From Streptosporangium saharense (GTDB taxonomy: Bacteria; Actinomycetota; Actinomycetes; Streptosporangiales; Streptosporangiaceae): a stretch of 64,000 nucleotides of DNA. A model generated the notes under the pieces. The model did no database searches, had not been told where the DNA came from, and saw only the letters and a program-made list of their open reading frames with translations. The position numbers were made by a program, and so were the translations under genes. The stretch spans positions 1-64,000 of the forward strand of contig NZ_JACHJP010000008.1 in NCBI RefSeq assembly GCF_014203715.1. Direction: 5' to 3'. Of the stretch, positions 58,316 to 64,000 are shown in pieces (the stretch's first letter is position 1; every line of letters begins with the position of its first letter).

Positions 58316-58984
58316 TCACGTGACCTTCCAACCTGGTCGTACCAGGCCCGCCTCGTAGGCGGTGATGACGAGTTGGATCCGGTCGCGGGCTTCGAGCTTG
58401 GTCATGACACGGCTGACATGCGTTTTGGCGGTCGCGGGACTGCAGTGGACGTAATCGGCGATCTCGTGGTTGGACAGCCCCCGTGCCACCAGGACGAGCA
58501 CCTCGCGCTCGCGGTCGGTGAGCCGCTCCAGCGCGGGAAAGGAGACGGGGTCACCGCTGCGGTTGACGTACTCCTCGATGAGCCGCCGTGTCACCGTCGG
58601 CGCCAGCAGGGCCTCACCCGCCGCGACCACGCGCACCGCCTCCAGCAGTTTCGGCGGCTCTATGTCCTTGACGAGGAACCCGACGGCCCCGGCACGCAGG
58701 CCCTTGAAGACGTAGTCGTCGTTCTCGAACGTGGTCAGGAGGGCGACACGGACGCGGTCGAGGCGTTGGTCGCCGGTGATTCTCCGGGTCGCCTCGATAC
58801 CGTCCAGGCCGGGCATGCGGATGTCCATGAGGACGACGTGCGGCCGGAGCGCGTCTGCCATCTCAACGGCATGGTCGCCACGGCCCGCCTCCCCGATCAC
58901 CTCCATGCCCTCTTCGGAGTCGAGCAGTGCGCGCAGGCCCATGCGAACCAGTGGTTGGTCGTCGGCGAGCAGGACGCGGATCAT
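58316..58984 (-). CDS. NarL/LuxR-type response regulator
   Basis: A 222-residue regulator: receiver with phospho-Asp near residue 54 in VVLMDIRMPG and DNA-binding domain LTDREREVLVLVARGLSNHEIADYVHCSPATAKTHV. Its ATG overlaps the kinase stop (ATGA). The pair diverges from cydAB, so control of the oxidase by this system is plausible (inference from position). Confidence 0.93.
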   Translation of the reverse strand: MIRVLLADDQPLVRMGLRALLDSEEGMEVIGEAGRGDHAVEMADALRPHVVLMDIRMPGLDGIEATRRITGDQRLDRVRVALLTTFENDDYVFKGLRAGAVGFLVKDIEPPKLLEAVRVVAAGEALLAPTVTRRLIEEYVNRSGDPVSFPALERLTDREREVLVLVARGLSNHEIADYVHCSPATAKTHVSRVMTKLEARDRIQLVITAYEAGLVRPGWKVT

Positions 58985-60219
58985 GTTTCGTGCCGTCTCA
59001 GCGGGAGGTGGGCCTCCACCACGAAACCTCGTTCGCGACCCGGGGCCGCCGTGAACCGGCCGGAGACGGCCATCGCTCTCTCCCGCATCCCCACCAGTCC
59101 GTTTCCCGGCGTGTGGCCGGTCTCCGGGACGCCCCGTCCGTCGTCCTCTATCCGTACCAGCAGGTCGTGGTCGCCGAAGCGCAGGCTGACCCGGGCGCTC
59201 TCCGCGCCGGAGTGGCGGATCACGTTGGTGAGCGATTCCTGCACGATGCGGTAGGCCGTGAGGTCGATGTCCGGGGGAAGGTCGGCGATCGGTTCCCGGA
59301 CGTCCAGTTCGACACGCACCTGTCCGGCCACGGTCCTGCGCACCAGGTCGTCGAGGTGCCGGATCGTCGGAGGGGGTGTCATCGGGGATTCCTCGTCCAC
59401 GCGGCGGAGTACGTCGAGGATCGAGCGTATTTCGACGAACACGTCCTTGGTCGCCTGTCTGATCGTGGTCACCGCGATCCGGGCCTGCTCGGGATTCCTG
59501 TCGAGAAGATGAGCGGCCACACCTGCCTGCACATTGATCACCGAGATGCTGTGCGCCAGCACGTCATGGAGTTCACGGGCGATGCGCAGCCGCTCCTCGT
59601 CCGCCCGGCGCCGTGCCTCCCGCTCACGGTCGATCTCGGCGTGGCGGGCCCGTTCGCGGGCCACCTCAAGCTGCTCCGTCCGGCTGCGTGACACCTCACC
59701 GACCACGATGATCACCAGGATCCAGACGACCAGCCAGACACTTCCCTCGCGGCTGGCGCTCTCCTGCCCGTACCGGCCGACGAGGAAGACCCCGGCGAGA
59801 TAGGCGCCCGCACCGAGGAGCCCGGCGGCCCGGCGCCCACTCGCCGTCGCCGTGTAGACCGCCAGGGCCGGGGCGACGGTGAAGGCTCCGCTGGCGTAGC
59901 CGAGACGGTAGTAGACAAGCGAGCAGAGCATGGTCAGCACCATGACCCGTACCGGGAAGCGCCGCCGGAACGTCAGGAACGCCGCGCTGAGCGTCAGCAG
60001 CAGACAGCCGAACCACCCCGGTGGGCTGCCGCCGATGAAGGTCCCGGCCATGACGGTGGAGACGGCGACAACGAGCGCCAGGACGCCGTCGAGGCGGAGG
60101 TCCCGTGGCACACGGCGCCAATGCGTACGACCCACCTGGACCACGGTACGCGGTGGAGCGGGACGTTCCACGAGGAGCAGGAGGCCGTACATCCCGGGGT
60201 GCGAAAAGGACATCCGCAT
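58981..60219 (-). CDS. Sensor histidine kinase (HisKA_3)
   Basis: A 412-residue kinase from the ATG at 60219 (an ATG at 60213 is also possible; the reading to 60504 covers the cydA start and is rejected). Four or five transmembrane helices lead to a coiled linker, the H-box IARELHDVLAHSISVINVQAG, N-box IVQESLTNVIRHSGA and G-box GNGLVGMRERA. The sensed signal is unknown. It is intact, unlike the kinase at 40.5-41.6 kb, and is coupled to the response regulator. Confidence 0.9.
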   Translation of the reverse strand: MRMSFSHPGMYGLLLLVERPAPPRTVVQVGRTHWRRVPRDLRLDGVLALVVAVSTVMAGTFIGGSPPGWFGCLLLTLSAAFLTFRRRFPVRVMVLTMLCSLVYYRLGYASGAFTVAPALAVYTATASGRRAAGLLGAGAYLAGVFLVGRYGQESASREGSVWLVVWILVIIVVGEVSRSRTEQLEVARERARHAEIDREREARRRADEERLRIARELHDVLAHSISVINVQAGVAAHLLDRNPEQARIAVTTIRQATKDVFVEIRSILDVLRRVDEESPMTPPPTIRHLDDLVRRTVAGQVRVELDVREPIADLPPDIDLTAYRIVQESLTNVIRHSGAESARVSLRFGDHDLLVRIEDDGRGVPETGHTPGNGLVGMRERAMAVSGRFTAAPGRERGFVVEAHLPLRRHET

Positions 60220-60322
60220 CGGCCCAGGGGTGTAGGCGACGAGCACCCCAGGACCGATGACGCGGGACGCGGGGGCCGGGCAGCCTGGGCCGTACATGAG
60301 ACATTCCGACATCGGGGAAGAG

Positions 60323-61561
60323 ATGGACACCCTGCTGCTCGCCAGACTCCAGTTCGCCACCACGGCGTCGACGCACTTCCTGTTCGTCTCCCTGTCGCTC
60401 GGGCTCGTGGTGTTCGTCGTCGCCATGGAGACGGCGTACGTGGTCACCGGACGTGCGCTGTTCGAGCGCATGACGAAGTTCTGGGGACGGTTGTACGTCG
60501 TCAACTACGGCGTGGGCATCATCGGCGGCATCGTCATGGAACTACAGCTCGGACTGAACTGGAGCGGCCTGACGCAAGCCTTCGGCGACGCTTTCGGCGG
60601 CGCTCTGGCGATGGAGACCCTGGTCGCCTTCTTCGTCGAGGCGACCCTGCTGGGGGCCTGGATCTTCGGGTGGGGAGTGCTGGGCAGGAAGACGCATCTC
60701 GTCCTGATCTGGCTCGTGGCGATCACCGCCTACGTGTCGGCGATGTGGATCCTCGCCGCGAACGCGTTCCTCCAGCATCCGATCGGCGACACCCATCTCA
60801 CCGGCTTCGGCGCGCTGCTGAGCAATCCGAACCTGTGGGACGCCTTCCTGCACGTCGCCGCCGCATCACTGGTCGTCGGCTCGGTGTTCGTCGCCGGTGT
60901 GAGCGCCTGGCACCTCATCAGGCGCACCGAAGAGGCGACGTTCTTCAGGCGGTCACTCCGTATGGCCGTCGCGGTCCTGCCGGTCGGAACGTTCGCCGCC
61001 GTCCACTGGGGCATGCTGCAGATCCTGGTCATCACGGCGAACCAGCCGATGAAGCTCGCGGTCATGGAGGGCGATCCGGCACGGATGGCGAACCTCCAAC
61101 GACAGCTCACCGAGGCGTACGGCCCCGGCGACTACGTGCCACCGCAGTGGATCGAGACCGCCTTCCAGGTGATGACGCAGGCGGGCTTCGGACTGGTGCT
61201 CCTGTCCGTCGTCCTGGTGGTGCTGCTCCGTCGCGACTGGCTGATCCGGCTCAGGGTTCCCCTCTACGCACTGGTCGCCGTGATCCCGGTGCCCTTCGCG
61301 CTGGTCGTCCTCGGATGGCTGGTGCGCGAGGTGGGCCGTCAGCCCTGGACTGTTTACGGCCTGCTCAGCACCGGGGAGGCGGTGACGGACGTGCCCGCCG
61401 GTGCCGTTCTTGTGTCCTTCGTCGCGACCACCCTGGTGATGCTCGCGCTGGTCGTGACCGGTTACTGGCTGATCGCCCGGTTGGCCCGCAGAGGACCGGA
61501 GGACGACACCTTCGGCTCGCGGCTCGAAACCCTCGAACCGGTCGGCACGACCGCCCTCTGA
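60323..61561 (+). CDS. cydA: Cytochrome bd-type oxidase subunit I, short Q-loop
   Basis: A 412-residue membrane protein. Haem ligands equivalent to those of E. coli are present: His18 (b595), His177 in FLHVAAAS and Met284 in FQVMTQAGFG (b558), Glu98 and Glu106 (haem d side), and VREVGRQPW. The loop between helices 6 and 7, where the quinol binds, is only about 35 residues (QPMKLAVMEGDPARMANLQR...), versus well over 100 in E. coli (522 residues in total). GGGGAAGAG precedes the ATG at 60323. It reduces O2 to water with quinol. Confidence 0.93.
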   Translation: MDTLLLARLQFATTASTHFLFVSLSLGLVVFVVAMETAYVVTGRALFERMTKFWGRLYVVNYGVGIIGGIVMELQLGLNWSGLTQAFGDAFGGALAMETLVAFFVEATLLGAWIFGWGVLGRKTHLVLIWLVAITAYVSAMWILAANAFLQHPIGDTHLTGFGALLSNPNLWDAFLHVAAASLVVGSVFVAGVSAWHLIRRTEEATFFRRSLRMAVAVLPVGTFAAVHWGMLQILVITANQPMKLAVMEGDPARMANLQRQLTEAYGPGDYVPPQWIETAFQVMTQAGFGLVLLSVVLVVLLRRDWLIRLRVPLYALVAVIPVPFALVVLGWLVREVGRQPWTVYGLLSTGEAVTDVPAGAVLVSFVATTLVMLALVVTGYWLIARLARRGPEDDTFGSRLETLEPVGTTAL

Positions 61562-61598
61562 CACCGCTCATCCCGGAGCCTCATCTCAGGAGCCGAAC

Positions 61599-62531
61599 AT
61601 GGACCTCGCCTGGTACGGCCTGCTTGGCACGCTCTTCGGGGGCTATCTGGCGCTCGACGGAACCGCCATCGGTGCGGGCATACTGCTCCGTGCGAGCGGG
61701 TACGGCGAGCGGGCCCGACGTGCGACGATCACCTCGTTCGGACCGTTCTTCCTCGGCAACGAAGTGTGGCTGGTGATGACCGTCGCGACACTGCTGGCGG
61801 TGTTCCCCCGTCTGGAGGGCCTCCTTTTCCACGGCCACTACCCCCTGATCGTCGCCGTGCTGCTGATATGGCTGGTCAGGGATGGTTCGGTCTGGTTCCG
61901 CAGCCGGGTGGAGCGGCCGGGCTGGCGCAGGGGTTGGGACCGTGTTCTGGTCGGGACGAGCGTCGCCTTCGCCGCCGGTCTCGGTCTTCTCGTCGGCAAC
62001 CTGCTGGTCGCGGTTCCCGGCGCGGGGACGGTCTGGATGCCTTTCGGGTGGTACCCCCTTCTGTGGGCGTTGACGACGGTCAGCGTTTTCACCGTCCACG
62101 GGGCGTCGTTCCTGGCGGTACGGATGCCGGACGATCTCGCGAGGGCATCTGTACGGACAGTCCGGCGATGGGCTTCTCCCGCTGCGGCACTGACCGCCGT
62201 CGCAGTGGTCTTGGGGGGTGTGATCCAGTCAGGGGCAGTTACGGTCGTCACCGGGGCGCCGGCCGTACTGGCACTGTTCGCCGCAGGCAGGGTCGTCACC
62301 GGCCGTCCGCGCTTCGCGCTGCTCCTGACCGCCCTGGCGGCGGCGACTCCCGCCGCACTCGTCGGCGTCCGGCTGCTACCGGCCGCCGAACGCTCATTCG
62401 CCACCGAAGCCGCGTTGGCGACCCTGGAAGGCCCTCTCACAATCGTTTTGCCAGCCGTCGCGGCACTGCAACTGTGGACCTGGTGGGTGTTCCTGCGACG
62501 GATCGACTCCCGCACGACGGTCTTCTTCTGA
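61599..62531 (+). CDS. cydB: Cytochrome bd-type oxidase subunit II
   Basis: A 310-residue protein with about eight helices. YLALDGTAIGAGILLRASG stands in the place of the usual DGFDLGVG-type N-terminal motif, and FGPFFLGNEVWLVMTVATLLAVFP is the conserved NEVWL region. CAGGAG precedes the ATG, 37 nt after cydA. No cydCD exporter genes follow in the window. Confidence 0.9.
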   Translation: MDLAWYGLLGTLFGGYLALDGTAIGAGILLRASGYGERARRATITSFGPFFLGNEVWLVMTVATLLAVFPRLEGLLFHGHYPLIVAVLLIWLVRDGSVWFRSRVERPGWRRGWDRVLVGTSVAFAAGLGLLVGNLLVAVPGAGTVWMPFGWYPLLWALTTVSVFTVHGASFLAVRMPDDLARASVRTVRRWASPAAALTAVAVVLGGVIQSGAVTVVTGAPAVLALFAAGRVVTGRPRFALLLTALAAATPAALVGVRLLPAAERSFATEAALATLEGPLTIVLPAVAALQLWTWWVFLRRIDSRTTVFF

Positions 62532-63537
62532 CAGCCGGTCGTGGACCGGGGGAGCGGGGCACTGCCCACGCGTGGAAGCCGACATTCCTCGGAATGTGCT
62601 CAGGGGAGGCGATGCCGCCTTTCAGAGGCTGCCCGCCGATTCCTTGGTGAGAGGCGGAAACGGGACACCTTTCCGAGCCTTCTTGCTGCTGTGTCCAGGG
62701 AATAATAGAGCGCGTTTTCGGCCACTTGGACTCAGCGGTAAGCATGTTGCCTCTATGGCCAGACTGCCCTGTCCTGGCTGGTTAACTGTATTCTGGGCGG
62801 CCTGATCTCAGTGAATCCGAGGTGTTGAGAGCCCCTCTCCATTGCTTCTCCGCCTGACATCTTTCTCCGGCCTGGTTGAGTGTCGTCAAGAAGTTCTTCT
62901 TTCATTTTCCACCGAGTACGCGCGCCCACAATTCCGGTAGGCCCGTCAGCGGTTCCCCCCGGCACAGTGGCCCGCCTCACGATGGGTGCACAGAGCCTGT
63001 TCGGCGTTCGGCTTCCCCTGACCTGTGCGAAGCCTGGGGAACCACACCGTCTCAAGGAAATAGGCTCGGCGTGTTGTCGCAGGTGAACAGCGTCTCCGAT
63101 GTCGTTGAGACGGTCTCTCGGCCGAGCGGTGTGACTGTATGGCGGGTCCCTGACCATGGGTGGCGGTTTCGTCCCATATCCTGCCGACGAGTGGCTTCAC
63201 GGTTACCGGTTTTCCGGGAACCGTGAGGAGAAAGGCCAAAAGACGCTGTTCCCTGACCTGCCTAAAGTCGTGACGTTGTTCGCTGGGCCATAGCCCAACT
63301 GAGCCAAGAATGCGAAGTTCAATTCGAGCATCTTTTTGGAGCGTCGGTGTAAATATGAGATTTTTTCATTGGAGTTTGAGGAATCCGGGCATAGCAAACC
63401 GATTCCGCATCTCATCTTTTCCCCAGTGGGCCCTTACGGGATCACGCAGGTTTCCGCAAGGTCGGACGGTGAAGCTCTGGTTGATGAGCTCCGTCCGCCG
63501 CGAAGACCGGATGAATCCAAGAGGGTGAAGCAGGAAA
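62532..63537. other. 1-kb gene-poor stretch after cydB
   Basis: No ORF has actinomycete codon bias; G+C is lower and T-runs are frequent toward 63360. There is a small hairpin TGGGC-CATA-GCCCA near 63284. No inverted terminal repeats or transposase remnant could be shown. It may be decayed DNA or a long 5' region for the next gene. Confidence 0.5.
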
Positions 63538-64000
63538 ATGTCCGATCGTGAATGGAACAGGGTCACCATCGGGCTCGACGCCCATCGATGGGTGACGCGC
63601 AGAGACTGCAAGACAATCCTGGCGGTCGTCCACACCGTAACCTCGGGACAGCGTCTGCTGGATACGATTCGCCTGATCGAGTCGGATCTGAGGGTTCAGG
63701 TCGTCTTCACCATGGCCCCAGACGTCTTCAACAATGGGGTGGAACAGTTCATCGAAGGGCTGGGCGGTGTCGTGATTCCCTGGCTGCAGGCCACACAGCA
63801 GCGTTTCGACCTCGCTCTCTCCGCGAGCCTCGGATCGATCCACGAGATCCACGCGCCGCTGGTCGTCATGCCGCACGGCGCGGGCTTCAACAAGCTGGTG
63901 CCTGCCAGGAACGGAGCAAAGGCGGAGGACCGCGCGCCGTACGGGCTCGATGCCCAGCGGTTGATGCGCGACGGCGTCGTACTGCCCACGGCGATCACCC
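63538..64000 (+). CDS. Unfinished gene, probable GT-B-fold transferase-like protein
   Basis: Starts at the ATG at 63538 with CAGGAAA upstream and runs off the window end (154 codons visible). ILAVVHTVTSGQRLLDTIRLIESDLRVQVVFTMAPD opens like an N-terminal Rossmann half of a GT-B protein, and HAPLVVMPHGAGFNKLVP resembles the loop of CDP-glycerol or other glycosyl/phosphotransferases. The family is common in actinomycetes but I cannot name a function. The catalytic C-terminal half is not visible. Confidence 0.6.
   Translation, partial: MSDREWNRVTIGLDAHRWVTRRDCKTILAVVHTVTSGQRLLDTIRLIESDLRVQVVFTMAPDVFNNGVEQFIEGLGGVVIPWLQATQQRFDLALSASLGSIHEIHAPLVVMPHGAGFNKLVPARNGAKAEDRAPYGLDAQRLMRDGVVLPTAIT

Noticed and set aside
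55535-59254. Long plus-strand ORFs opposite the DUF6493-like and response-regulator genes
   Set aside because: Composition is Arg/Gly/Gln-rich antisense shadow, with no motifs and no ribosome sites.
62532-63537. Possible decayed insertion sequence
   Set aside because: No terminal inverted repeats, target duplication or transposase motif could be found by eye.

Overview
The window is high-G+C actinomycete DNA. It has strong third-position G+C, frequent GTG starts, many GTACGG words, twin-arginine and lipoprotein signals, an F420-type luciferase-like oxidoreductase and TetR, GntR and StrR-type regulators. The style suggests Streptosporangiaceae or a close relative, but no rRNA or other marker is present to prove this. 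No tRNA, rRNA, prophage or intact insertion sequence was seen.

Layout. (1) 0.1-8.3 kb: a Tat-exported cytokinin-dehydrogenase-like flavoenzyme, two TetR loci each with a divergent partner and an inverted-repeat operator, a small secreted carbohydrate-binding protein, a serine hydrolase, a siderophore-interacting flavoprotein coupled to a 34-codon membrane ORF, and trpS. A Trp-Trp leader peptide and an attenuator hairpin precede trpS. (2) 8.6-9.0 kb: a short type I-E CRISPR array without cas genes. (3) 9.1-15.6 kb: a fatty-acyl desaturase divergent from a tightly coupled operon of P450, cyclooxygenase-like haem dioxygenase, lipase-like hydrolase and a small coiled-coil protein. This looks like a bacterial oxylipin pathway, and is a split analogue of fungal Ppo enzymes. 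(4) 15.8-19.9 kb: amine oxidase, DppA-type D-aminopeptidase, NUDIX and DinB-like genes. (5) 20-38 kb: a biosynthetic-type island of flavin enzymes, multicopper oxidase, free-standing condensation domain, epoxide hydrolase, exporter, YCII proteins, SDR, VOC and LLM proteins, with no megasynthase in the window. Four genes here share one ECF-type promoter with an exact 14-nt spacer.

(6) 38-43.7 kb: an ECF41-type sigma factor with a matching promoter for its divergent DoxX-like operon, a two-component system whose kinase is split by an 11-bp tandem duplication, a third DUF2306 membrane protein and a second serine hydrolase. (7) 43.7-51.4 kb: a class II amidotransferase, then a GntR-led operon of ferredoxin, substrate-binding lipoprotein fused to a NosL-like domain, ABC permease and ATPase, and an AprA/fumarate-reductase-like flavoprotein fused to HEAT repeats. 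This is probably uptake and redox conversion of a sulfur-type compound. (8) 51.4-58.3 kb: a long non-coding control region ahead of a StrR/ParB-like pathway regulator, a membrane protein, a NERD protein and a DUF6493-like giant helical protein. (9) 58.3-62.5 kb: a second two-component system divergent from a cytochrome bd oxidase whose subunit I has a very short Q-loop. (10) 62.5-64 kb: a gene-poor stretch and the start of an unfinished GT-B-like gene.

All calls come from reading the sequence and from remembered family features. No database search was run.
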